Origin: Streptomyces griseus
Lineage (GTDB): Bacteria; Actinomycetota; Actinomycetes; Streptomycetales; Streptomycetaceae
NCBI RefSeq assembly: GCF_900460065.1
Contig: NZ_UAVD01000057.1
Span: 1-64,000, forward strand
Length of the DNA stretch: 64,000 bases
Direction of reading: 5' to 3'
Below are positions 23,045 through 30,825 of the stretch, in pieces. A program made the position numbers and the translations under genes. A model generated the notes under the pieces. It worked only from the letters and a program-made list of their open reading frames with translations, did not search any database and was not told where the DNA came from. How positions within the stretch are numbered: position 1 is the first letter of the stretch; every line of letters starts with the position of its first letter.

Positions 23045-23971
23045 TCAGCGAGGCCGGTCCGGTGTCCACGCGTCGGCCGGCGACGCCGGCCGTACCTGCG
23101 CGAGGTAGCCGCGCAGCGCCGCCAGAACCGGGTGCGGATCGTCCGTGCGGTACAGGAACACGTGCGGATAGACCGGAGTCGGCCCCACCACCGGGATCCG
23201 CCGCAGGTCGTGCGAGGCCGGCCACACGTATCTGTCCCGGGACCCGACGAGTGTGGCCAGCGCGGCGGAGTCGGCGATCGAGTCCATCAGCGCCTCGGTC
23301 CCGAAGTCGGGTCCGACCGCGTCGATGCGCAGACCGAAGTCCTCCGCGAGCCGGTGGTAGTAGGCGGCCCACTCGGTGCCCGGTCTGATGCCCGGGATCC
23401 AGATCCGGTGCCCGGCCAGGTCCGTCGGGGCCAGCGACCGGGCCGAGGCGAGCGGATGGCGCGGTCCGACGAGGAGCTGCAACGGATCGTCCAGGACGCT
23501 TTCGGCGCTGACCCCGTCGGGCAGCGGACCCGCGGGTACGGCGCGGAACGTCGCGTCGATCTCGCCCGCCCGCACCGCCTCGGCCGCCCCGGTCACGTTC
23601 GTGTCTGCGAGGGTCACCACGTCGAGGTCCGTGCAGGGATGGGCCTCGTAGAAGCCACGTACGGCCAGCGCCGGGGCGATGCGCCGGTGGAGCACGTCCA
23701 CGCGCAGCACCCGCTCCCCGGGACGTACCGAGGCAACGGCCCGTTCCACGGCCCGCAGCACCTCGCGGGCGTGAGGCAGGAAGGCCTGCCCGTCCGGAGT
23801 GGGGTGCGCTCCCCGGGCGGTGCGCACGAACAAGGTCGCCCCGAGCACGCGCTCCAGGCCCGCCACGCGTTTGGAGACGGCCTGCTGACTGATGCGCAGG
23901 TCCACGGCGGCTTCCCGGAACTGCCCGGTGTCCGCGACGGTGACGAACGTGCGCACGGCTTCGATGTCCAC
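23045..23971 (-). CDS. LysR-family transcriptional regulator
   Basis: This 308-residue LysR protein has HTH residues about 1-60 (VRTFVTVADTGQFREAAVDLRISQQAVSKRVAGLE) and an effector domain (about 90-295). The GTG start follows TAGGCT (23984-23979) by 7 nt. A 17-bp palindrome at 23991-24007 sits over the -35 region and is probably its own operator. No enzyme gene is divergent from it, so the target regulon is unknown. Confidence 0.85.
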   Translation of the reverse strand: MDIEAVRTFVTVADTGQFREAAVDLRISQQAVSKRVAGLERVLGATLFVRTARGAHPTPDGQAFLPHAREVLRAVERAVASVRPGERVLRVDVLHRRIAPALAVRGFYEAHPCTDLDVVTLADTNVTGAAEAVRAGEIDATFRAVPAGPLPDGVSAESVLDDPLQLLVGPRHPLASARSLAPTDLAGHRIWIPGIRPGTEWAAYYHRLAEDFGLRIDAVGPDFGTEALMDSIADSAALATLVGSRDRYVWPASHDLRRIPVVGPTPVYPHVFLYRTDDPHPVLAALRGYLAQVRPASPADAWTPDRPR

Positions 23972-23990
23972 GCCCCGAAGCCTAGAGGCT

Positions 23991-24007
23991 CACAACCGCT
24001 GGTTGTG
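23991..24007. promoter_or_regulatory. Palindrome CACAACC-GCT-GGTTGTG at the LysR promoter
   Basis: Perfect 7-bp arms around a 3-bp centre, 20 nt upstream of the LysR start. Probable autoregulatory operator. Confidence 0.55.
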
Positions 24008-24179
24008 GCTCACCGGCGGCAGGACGTATGCCCACAGCGCTATCCGTGCCCGCGGTGCCCTCCGCGTCCCGGCCGGTCGGCGCGGCCTGGTTCCCTCCAT
24101 CGCATGCCCCCTGCCTCCGGGGCCGAGCGCGGACGACGCGGAGCGACGAGGGTTGCCTCATTCGCATACGATCATGCCC

Positions 24180-24791
24180 ATGACGCAAGAAGACGGTGAG
24201 CTCGACAGCCTGGTGCGCAAACGCATTCGCGCTCTGCGTGTGGCCCAGGGCTGGTCCCTGGAGGAGTTGGCCGCGCGCGCGAAGGTCAGCCAGTCCACGC
24301 TCAGCCGCATCGAGAACGGCCGGCGCCGACTGGCCCTGGACCAGCTCGTCACACTCGCCCGCGCCCTGGACACCTCCCTCGACCAGCTGGTCGAGACCGC
24401 CTCCGACGACGTCGTCTCCAACCCGACGGTCGACGGGGCCCACGGGCAGCTGCGATGGCCCATCAAGGCGGAACCCGGCATGACCGTCATCCGCCAGCGT
24501 GTGACCGAGCCGCCGCCCGACAACCCCGCGCGGTTGCGCGCGCATCCGGGCCGCGAGTGGCTCGTCGTCCTCTCCGGCACCGCGATCCTGCTCCTCGGCA
24601 ATCGGCGCCTGCGGATCGAGACGAACCAGGCGGCGGAGTTCCCCACGATGCTCCCGCACGCGATCGGCGCCGAGGGCGGGCCGTGCGAACTGCTGGGCAT
24701 CTTCGACCGGGACGCCCGCCGCGGCCATCAGCGCGGCGAGGGGGCCGAGAAGGCGGACGCCCCGGCCCCCTCAGGACGGCCCCGCCCCTGA
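24180..24791 (+). CDS. XRE-family regulator with cupin domain
   Basis: This 203-residue protein has an N-terminal Cro/CI helix-turn-helix (about 12-66, IRALRVAQGWSLEELAARAKVSQSTLSRIENGRR) and a C-terminal cupin (about 95-180, HPGREWLVVLSGTAILLLGNRRLRI). This fusion class regulates small-molecule metabolism genes, often polyamine or amino-acid related. TACGAT (24167-24172) ends 7 nt before the ATG at 24180; an in-frame ATG 6 nt upstream is the alternative. Target unknown. Confidence 0.85.
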   Translation: MTQEDGELDSLVRKRIRALRVAQGWSLEELAARAKVSQSTLSRIENGRRRLALDQLVTLARALDTSLDQLVETASDDVVSNPTVDGAHGQLRWPIKAEPGMTVIRQRVTEPPPDNPARLRAHPGREWLVVLSGTAILLLGNRRLRIETNQAAEFPTMLPHAIGAEGGPCELLGIFDRDARRGHQRGEGAEKADAPAPSGRPRP

Positions 24792-24841
24792 CGGACGCAC
24801 GTCGTCGTCCTCCCGGTGCGCGGGAACGGGCGGACCGCGGC

Positions 24842-24884
24842 GGTCCCGGGGCCGCCGGCCGTGATGGCCGGTGGCCCCGGGACC
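24842..24884. terminator. Bidirectional terminator hairpin
   Basis: 19-nt arms GGTCCCGGGGCC... (24842-24860) and ...GGCCCCGGGACC (24866-24884) pair with a single mismatch around a 5-nt loop, between convergent genes. Confidence 0.7.
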
Positions 24885-24923
24885 GGTCCGCTCGGCCGGC
24901 CTCCTCGCGCTTGTTTCAGCGGC

Positions 24924-26060
24924 TCACGCGGGATCGACGCGGGAGATGGTGCCGTTGCTGGCGAGGACGTACAGCTCGCCGTCACCGCTCTCGGCGAACG
25001 AGATGACCTCGCCGCCGCTCACCCCGAGGTCGCCCACGCCGGTCACCTCGCCGTTCTCCAGTTGCAGCGTGCGCAGGGTGCCGTCGCAGTAGTCGCTGAA
25101 CACGTAACTGCCCCGGAGGTCGGGGAGCGCGTCGCCGCGGTAGACGAATCCGCCGGTCACCGAGCAGCCGAGTCCCGTGCGGTCGTACTCGTACACCGGC
25201 GGGACGTGGTTCGCGGGCTCGGTACCGCCCCGGAAGGGGTGGGTGCCCTCCATGGAGGACCAGCCGTAGTTCTCCCCGCCGTCGCTGCCCGCCGGGGCCC
25301 AGTCGATCTCCTCCCAGTCGCTCTGGCCGACATCGCCGATCAGCAGGTCGCCCGTGCCCGCGTCGAAGGAGAACCGCCACGGATTGCGCAGCCCGTAGGA
25401 CCAGATCTCGTCCTTCGCGTTCGCGTCGTCCACGAACGGGTTGTCCGCCGGGATCGCGTACGGTTCGCCGCCGGCCGGGTCGATCCGCAGCAGCTTGCCG
25501 AGCAGCGTGTCGAGCTTCTGCCCGTTGCCGTGCGGGTCGCCGCCCGACCCGCCGTCGCCGAAGGCGATGTACAGGTAGCCGTCGGGGCCGAACTTGATGT
25601 CCCCGCCGTTGTGATTGGCGTACGGCTGTGTCTGGGTCAGGACGGTGCGCCGTGTCTCCGGTTGGAGTCGGCCGTCCTCCACCGCGATCTCGTCCACCGT
25701 GCTGGTGCCTTCGAGATCCGTGAACGAGAGGTAGAAGTGGGCGAAGTCCTTGTCGAACGCGACGCCCAGCAGGCCGCGTTCGCCGTCCGTGGTGGTCTCG
25801 GCGGAGATGTCGAGCACGGGTGCGCCCAGGCCCTGGTCGTCCAGGACCCTTACGGTTCCGGCGCGTTCGGCGATCCACAGCGTGTCATCGGGTCCGGCCG
25901 CTCCGGCGGACGGGCCCTGGGCCCTGGCCACTTCGGTCAGGGACGCGGATACCGGCTGAACGGGGCCGGCGGGTTCGTCGGCCGACGCCGTGGCCAACGC
26001 CAGTGATGTGACGAGGCAGAGCGTGCCGATGATCGCCGAGCTTCTGGTGCGGAATTTCAC
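24924..26060 (-). CDS. Secreted PQQ-type aldose sugar dehydrogenase
   Basis: This 378-residue six-bladed propeller belongs to the soluble glucose/sorbosone dehydrogenase family (YliI/Asd-like). The signal peptide is residues 1-27 (ends TASA|DEPAG). Family motifs include ERGLLGVAFD, NHNGGDIKFGPDGYLYIAFGDGGSGGD, YGLRNPWRFSFD, DVGQSDWEEI and NYGWSSMEG. It oxidises sugars outside the cell. GTG at 26060 follows GGAGG by 5 nt; a longer frame to 26129 would break the signal peptide. Divergent from the cellulase gene across 477 bp holding a DasR-like site. Confidence 0.85.
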   Translation of the reverse strand: MKFRTRSSAIIGTLCLVTSLALATASADEPAGPVQPVSASLTEVARAQGPSAGAAGPDDTLWIAERAGTVRVLDDQGLGAPVLDISAETTTDGERGLLGVAFDKDFAHFYLSFTDLEGTSTVDEIAVEDGRLQPETRRTVLTQTQPYANHNGGDIKFGPDGYLYIAFGDGGSGGDPHGNGQKLDTLLGKLLRIDPAGGEPYAIPADNPFVDDANAKDEIWSYGLRNPWRFSFDAGTGDLLIGDVGQSDWEEIDWAPAGSDGGENYGWSSMEGTHPFRGGTEPANHVPPVYEYDRTGLGCSVTGGFVYRGDALPDLRGSYVFSDYCDGTLRTLQLENGEVTGVGDLGVSGGEVISFAESGDGELYVLASNGTISRVDPA

Positions 26061-26199
26061 CGTGGCCTCCTGGAGGCGGCGAAGGGGGGAGGTCACCCGG
26101 CTGCTCGAGCGGAGTTGAGTGGGGGGCACGAGCCGGCAGGCAACCTGGGTGGGGGAGTTGGTGTGTCACCGGCTACGGGCGAGGATAGGGGGACGGACG

Positions 26200-26216
26200 T
26201 GGTCTGGCCTAGACCA
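26200..26216. promoter_or_regulatory. DasR-responsive-element-like site
   Basis: On the reverse strand 26216-26205 reads TGGTCTAGGCCA, one mismatch from the core TGGTCTAGACCA bound by DasR, the N-acetylglucosamine-sensing GntR regulator of Streptomyces. It lies 140 nt upstream of the sugar dehydrogenase start. Confidence 0.4.
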
Positions 26217-26331
26217 GCGTCACGTCGTCTTCTCCCGCGGTGGCGCTCGCCCGCTCCGCAAGTCGGTAGTCGGCCAATCCGCGACGCGAAGTCGACCCGC
26301 GAGGTGTGCGTACGCTCTGACGGGCCATTGG

Positions 26332-26345
26332 TGGGAGCGCTCCAA
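26332..26345 (+). promoter_or_regulatory. CebR-type box 1
   Basis: TGGGAGCGCTCCAA differs at two end positions from the cellobiose-repressor operator TGGGAGCGCTCCCA. It lies about 60 bp upstream of the -35 of the cellulase gene. Confidence 0.75.
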
Positions 26346-26366
26346 CAGCGCTCAACTCCCTGTTCA

Positions 26367-26386
26367 TGCAACGTAATTGCGTTGCA
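26367..26386 (+). promoter_or_regulatory. LacI-family-like palindrome
   Basis: TGCAACG (26367-26373) and CGTTGCA (26380-26386) are perfect 7-bp arms around 6 bp, immediately upstream of the -35. The TGCAACG...CGTTGCA form is typical of LacI/GalR-family operators other than CebR. Confidence 0.5.
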
Positions 26387-26390
26387 CCGC

Positions 26391-26419
26391 TTGACAGGCA
26401 TCGAATGCCGCGCCAGTTT
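26391..26419 (+). promoter_or_regulatory. Cellulase promoter
   Basis: TTGACA (26391-26396), 17-bp spacer, CAGTTT (26414-26419). CebR box 2 begins at the end of the -10 and covers the expected start of transcription. Confidence 0.55.
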
Positions 26420-26432
26420 GGGAGCGCTCCCA
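26419..26432 (+). promoter_or_regulatory. CebR box 2 (perfect)
   Basis: TGGGAGCGCTCCCA is a perfect 14-bp palindrome identical to the CebR operator consensus. Binding here would block initiation until cellobiose or other cello-oligosaccharides are present. Confidence 0.85.
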
Positions 26433-26537
26433 CACGCACGCTTCCCCACCCGTACCCCTTACCTCCTGAGCGTCACGGACCCCTGAACCCGTCCGTCGCC
26501 ACCCCCGACGGACGTACGAGAGGAGCACGGAGCCGCA

Positions 26538-28667
26538 ATGAGCAGCAGAGGCACCACCCAGCACCCCCCGCGCGCACTTCGCAGAAGGGCGGCCGCCGCA
26601 CTGTCCGCACTGGTCATGGGCGCCGCACTCGCGGTGGCCGTACCCGGACAGGCGTTGGCCGCCGACCGCGTCGACAACCCCTATGCGGGCGCCACCGCGT
26701 ACGTGAACCCCGACTGGTCGGCCAAGGCCGCCGCCGAGCCCGGCGGCGACGTCATCGCGGACGAGCCCTCGTTCGTCTGGATGGACCGCATCGCCGCGAT
26801 CGGCGGCACACCCGGTGCGCGGGGTCTGCGCGCACACCTCGACACGGCCGTGAGCCAGGGAGCCGACCTCTTCCAGGTCGTCATCTACAACCTGCCCGGC
26901 CGGGACTGCGCGGCCCTCGCCTCCAACGGCGAACTCGGCCCCACCGAGCTGAGCCGCTACAAGGACGACTACATCGACCCCATCGCCGACATCCTCGGCG
27001 ACCCCGCCTACGCGAGCATGCGCATCGTCACGCTCATCGAACCGGACTCGCTGCCCAACCTCGTCACCAACGCCGGAGGGACCGCCGGCTCCACCCCCGA
27101 GTGCGCCACCATGAAGGCCAACGGCAACTACGAGAAGGGCATCGGATACGCCCTGCACACCCTGGGCGCCCTGCCCAACGTGTACAACTACGTCGACGCC
27201 GCCCACCACGGCTGGCTCGGCTGGGACTCCAACTTCGTCCCCGCGGCCCAGCAGTTCAAGAAGGCGGCGACGACGGAGGGCGCCACCGTCTCCGACGTGC
27301 ACGGCTTCATCGTGAACACGGCCAACTATTCCGCGCTCAAGGAGCCGCACTTCGCGGTGACCGACTCCGTGAACGGGACCACGGTGCGCCAGTCGCGCTG
27401 GGTGGACTGGAACTACTACGTGGACGAGCTCTCGTTCGCGAAGGCCCTGCGCACGGAGCTGGTCCGCCAGGGCTTCGCCTCCGACATCGGCATGCTCATC
27501 GACACCGCCCGCAACGGCTGGGGCGGCTCCTCCCGGCCCACCGGACCGGGACCGCTGACCAGCGCCGACGCCTACGTCGACGGTGGCCGCACCGACCGCC
27601 GCATCCACGCCGGCAACTGGTGCAACCAGAGCGGCGCCGGCATCGGCGAGCGCCCCACGACCGCCCCCGAGCCGGGGATCGACGCCTACGTCTGGGCCAA
27701 GCCCCCGGGCGAGTCCGACGGCAGCAGCGAGCCCATCGACAACGACGAGGGCAAGGGCTTCGACCGGATGTGCGATCCCACGTACACCGGCAACGGCCGC
27801 AACGGCTTCAACCTCACCGGCGCCCTGCCGGGCTCCCCGGTGGCCGGGCACTGGTTCTCCGGGCAGTTCCAGGAACTGCTCCGCAACGCCCACCCGCCGC
27901 TGGACGGCGGCAGTGGAGGCGAGGACGACACCCAGGCGCCGACCGTGCCCACGAACCTGCGGGTGACGGCCAAGTCCAGCAGCAGCGTCACCCTGGCCTG
28001 GACCGCTTCCACGGACGACACCGGCGTCACCGGGTACGACGTCCTCCGCGACGGCGTCCGGGTGGGGACGACGTCCACGACGACCTACACGGACACCGGG
28101 GTCCGCGCCTCGACCGCCTACAGCTACTCCGTCAGGGCCAAGGACGCGGCGGGCAACGTCTCGGCGGGCACCCCGGCCGCACAGGTCACCACCGAGGCGG
28201 GCGGCGGCACCGGAACGGGAGCCCTCAAGGCCGAGTACCGCAACACCGACAACTCGCCGACCGACAACCAGATCCGGATGTCCCTCCGCCTGGTCAACAC
28301 CGGTTCGGCCGCGATCGACCTGTCCACGGTCACGGCCCGCTACTGGTTCACCCCCGACGGCGGTGCGAGCACCTTCGGTACCGCCTGCGACTACGCGGTG
28401 CTCGGCTGCGGGAACGTGACGCACGGCGTCCGGTCGGCGAGCACACCCGCCACCGGCGCCAGCCACTACCTCGAAGTCGGCTTCGGCGGCGGCAGCCTCG
28501 CGGCGGGCGCCTCGACCGGGGAGATCCAGCTGCGGATCAACAAGAGCGACTGGTCGGCGTTCCAGGAGAGCGACGACTACAGCCGCGCCACCAACACGGC
28601 CTTCGCCGACGCCCCGAGGATCGGCGTCTTCACCGGCTCCGCCCTCGCCTGGGGCACCGCGCCCTGA
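26538..28667 (+). CDS. Secreted GH6 cellobiohydrolase with FN3 and CBM3-like domains
   Basis: This 709-residue modular cellulase starts with a signal peptide (about 1-41, ending GQALA|ADRV). The GH6 catalytic domain (about 50-455) shows ADEPSFVWMDRIAAI, LPGRDCAA, EPDSLPNLVTN, DAAHHGWLGW and the product-site DAYVWAKPPGESDG. A fibronectin type III linker domain (about 470-555, APTVPTNLRVTA to AAQVTTEAG) and a C-terminal family 3 cellulose-binding module (about 562-709, LKAEYRNTDNSPTDNQIRM) follow. It releases cellobiose from cellulose chain ends. Two CebR boxes show cello-oligosaccharide induction. The start has GGAG about 12 nt upstream. Confidence 0.92.
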   Translation: MSSRGTTQHPPRALRRRAAAALSALVMGAALAVAVPGQALAADRVDNPYAGATAYVNPDWSAKAAAEPGGDVIADEPSFVWMDRIAAIGGTPGARGLRAHLDTAVSQGADLFQVVIYNLPGRDCAALASNGELGPTELSRYKDDYIDPIADILGDPAYASMRIVTLIEPDSLPNLVTNAGGTAGSTPECATMKANGNYEKGIGYALHTLGALPNVYNYVDAAHHGWLGWDSNFVPAAQQFKKAATTEGATVSDVHGFIVNTANYSALKEPHFAVTDSVNGTTVRQSRWVDWNYYVDELSFAKALRTELVRQGFASDIGMLIDTARNGWGGSSRPTGPGPLTSADAYVDGGRTDRRIHAGNWCNQSGAGIGERPTTAPEPGIDAYVWAKPPGESDGSSEPIDNDEGKGFDRMCDPTYTGNGRNGFNLTGALPGSPVAGHWFSGQFQELLRNAHPPLDGGSGGEDDTQAPTVPTNLRVTAKSSSSVTLAWTASTDDTGVTGYDVLRDGVRVGTTSTTTYTDTGVRASTAYSYSVRAKDAAGNVSAGTPAAQVTTEAGGGTGTGALKAEYRNTDNSPTDNQIRMSLRLVNTGSAAIDLSTVTARYWFTPDGGASTFGTACDYAVLGCGNVTHGVRSASTPATGASHYLEVGFGGGSLAAGASTGEIQLRINKSDWSAFQESDDYSRATNTAFADAPRIGVFTGSALAWGTAP

Positions 28668-28687
28668 TCCGTCCCACCACCGGCACG

Positions 28688-28729
28688 GCCGCTGCCCCTC
28701 TCCCCGGACGACGGGAGAGGGGCAGCGGC
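28688..28729. terminator. Bidirectional terminator, 17-bp perfect stem
   Basis: GCCGCTGCCCCTCTCCC (28688-28704) and its exact complement (28713-28729) around an 8-nt loop, between the convergent cellulase and HtaA genes. Confidence 0.85.
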
Positions 28730-28745
28730 GCGGCGGCCGGGCGGG

Positions 28746-30686
28746 TCAGCGCACGTCGACCCGGTCGCCGGCGCCGGTCGTGCCCAGACGGGACGACGTG
28801 GCCTTGAACTGCGCCTTCCAGGTGCCGTCCTTCTTGGCGGTGAACCCCTTCGAGAACACGCCCTTGCCGTTCGTCCGCACGGTCGCCAGCGTGCTCCACT
28901 TGCTGGAGCCGTCGGCCTTGAAGAGGATGGCCACGGACTGGCCGGAGGTGTTCTTCCAGGTGCCGTCCAGGCTGCGCAGGGTGCCCTTGACCGTGATGGT
29001 GCGCCCCTTGCGGACCGGCTCGGGCGAGGCGTTGAAGCCGGAGATGGCCGTCCGCAGCTTGACGTCCACGTTGTCAAGGGTGCTGACGGCCGCGGCACGG
29101 TCGGCGGTCCCCGCGTAACGGGCACGCCAGGTGCCGTCCTTGACGGCGGTGACGGACGCCGAGGCGATGCCCTTGCCGCTGGTGCTGACCGTGGTGGCCC
29201 GGCTCCAGGTCTTGCCGCCCTTCGCCCGGAACTCGATCACGACGGGCGTCTTGGCCAGTGGCCGCCAGACGTTGTCCGTGGCGCCGACGGTCTGGAGCGT
29301 GCCGACCACCTTCAGCTTGGAACCCTTGCCGACCGGCTCGGGGGAGGCGTTGAAGGAGACGATCCGGGCGGGCACCGCGGACACCGTGAGAGCGGCGGCC
29401 GACGTGGCCGTCTCGCCGCTCGTGTTGACGAAGACGGCACGGTAGCGCTGGCCGTGGAGCGCGGCCGACGCCTTGACCGACAGGGTGGTGGTGACGGCTC
29501 CGGAGACGGTGCTCCAGGTCTTGCCGCCGTCGGTGCTCCGCTCCCAGCGGACCGTGTCCGCGCCGGTTGCGGCCGCGGTGAACGTGGCGGTGGCGCCCGA
29601 ACGGACGGTACGGGGCGCGGGGTGCTGGGTGACGGTGGCGGCGGGCACCTCGACGCCGAACCGGAGCGGCTGGGCGACGTCCTGGGCCCGGGAGGGCATC
29701 CAGCTGGAGTCGCTGCCGTCGTGCGAGTTGAAGCTCGTCACGAAGCAGGCGGTGGTCCGGCAGTCGACGGCGGGTCCCCCGGAGGGGGTGAAGGTCTCGG
29801 TGAGCTTCAGCGTGACGTTGAAGGTGCCGTCCGCGCCGACCTGACGGATGTACGCCGCGTTGCCGAAGACGCTGGGGTAGGTGGTGCCGGGCAGGGCGAT
29901 GGACTGGGCGAGATACACGCCGCGCCCGGGCTGGTAGCCCTTGCCGCTGACGGTGACCTCGTTCTCCGCGCCCAGGCCGGTGACCTGGCTGACCGTCAGA
30001 GTGGGGACGCTGACGTCGCCGCTGATGGCGACGGGGTCCAGCGCCGTGCCGACCGGGTACATGGGCCGGCCCTGGTAGGCGAAGATGGCCGCGCCCTCGT
30101 CGGTGAGCGCGGTGGTGATGCCCTTCCAGTCGAGGACGGCTCCGTCGAGGGCGCCGGCGGAGGCCGTCAGGGCGGCGAGCGGCACGCCGGGCGTGGTCAC
30201 CGGGGCCTCGCCGGCGGTGAGGTCGGTCGTCACGTCCGCGTGGAGCGTGCCCTTGCCGTTCTTGAGGACGACACGGGGGTTGGCGAGCGTGATGCCGGTT
30301 ATCCCGTGACTCGGGACCGCGTAGGTGACCGAGCCGCCGAAGCGCACATCGGCGGAGCGCCCCGCGGGGTCCACCGAGCCGTGCCGGACGGGGTAGTCGA
30401 CCCGTCCGGTCGCGTCCGCGGTCGCGCCGCCGGCCACCGTCACCGACCCGCCCGAGCCGGTGACGTAACGGACCCAGGAGTCCTTGAACCCCCAGGAGGA
30501 CCGGCCGGAGACCAGGATCGGGGAGGCCGCGGACGTGGTACCGCCGGCCTGGGCCCGCTCGGCCGCGTGGACGCCCGGGGTGGCGGCGGAGGCGGGAACG
30601 GCGAGGACGCCGGCGCCCACGGATACGACGGTCAGGGCTGCGAGAGCGGCCAGGCGGCCGCGGCGGGGCATGGACATGCGCTGCAT
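28746..30686 (-). CDS. Secreted HtaA-domain protein with Ig-like repeats
   Basis: This 646-residue exported protein has a signal peptide (about 1-37, ending PASA|ATPG). An HtaA domain follows (about 55-225, ILVSGRSSWGFKDSWVRYVTG), the heme-binding domain of corynebacterial HtaA. A neocarzinostatin-like domain (about 235-345, with a CRTTACF pair), an Ig-like domain (about 350-435, VTQHPAPRTVRSGATATF) and two tandem beta domains, each opening FNASPEPVxKG, complete it. It has no sortase motif or C-terminal anchor that I can see. An iron box lies 120 nt upstream, so it is induced when iron is scarce. ATG 9 nt downstream is an alternative start. No heme ABC transporter gene is nearby. Confidence 0.78.
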   Translation of the reverse strand: MQRMSMPRRGRLAALAALTVVSVGAGVLAVPASAATPGVHAAERAQAGGTTSAASPILVSGRSSWGFKDSWVRYVTGSGGSVTVAGGATADATGRVDYPVRHGSVDPAGRSADVRFGGSVTYAVPSHGITGITLANPRVVLKNGKGTLHADVTTDLTAGEAPVTTPGVPLAALTASAGALDGAVLDWKGITTALTDEGAAIFAYQGRPMYPVGTALDPVAISGDVSVPTLTVSQVTGLGAENEVTVSGKGYQPGRGVYLAQSIALPGTTYPSVFGNAAYIRQVGADGTFNVTLKLTETFTPSGGPAVDCRTTACFVTSFNSHDGSDSSWMPSRAQDVAQPLRFGVEVPAATVTQHPAPRTVRSGATATFTAAATGADTVRWERSTDGGKTWSTVSGAVTTTLSVKASAALHGQRYRAVFVNTSGETATSAAALTVSAVPARIVSFNASPEPVGKGSKLKVVGTLQTVGATDNVWRPLAKTPVVIEFRAKGGKTWSRATTVSTSGKGIASASVTAVKDGTWRARYAGTADRAAAVSTLDNVDVKLRTAISGFNASPEPVRKGRTITVKGTLRSLDGTWKNTSGQSVAILFKADGSSKWSTLATVRTNGKGVFSKGFTAKKDGTWKAQFKATSSRLGTTGAGDRVDVR

Positions 30687-30806
30687 GTCTCCTTCGGGGG
30701 AGGGGTACGGCGCACGTCTGGACGGAGCCGTTCCCGGGAGGCGAACGAAAGAAGGGGGGATACCGGCTTCTCGGCATGTGGGGACCCGAAGACGACACAT
30801 CGCATA

Positions 30807-30825
30807 TTAGGTGAGGCTTACCTAA
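30807..30825 (-). promoter_or_regulatory. Iron box (DmdR/IdeR operator)
   Basis: TTAGGTGAGGCTTACCTAA is a 19-bp palindrome very close to the actinobacterial iron-box consensus TTAGGTTAGGCTCACCTAA. It overlaps the stop codon (30822-30824) of the upstream MpaB-like gene and probably represses the HtaA gene in iron-replete cells. Confidence 0.85.

Larger units (their letters stand above)
26061..26537. other. Shared upstream region of sugar dehydrogenase and cellulase
   Basis: No gene. It holds a DasR-like site, two CebR-type boxes, a second LacI-type palindrome and a TTGACA promoter for the cellulase, all listed separately. Confidence 0.75.

Noticed and set aside
26364..28466. 700-residue open frame antisense to the cellulase
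   Set aside because: Valine/glycine-rich shadow of the GH6 gene with no recognisable motif.
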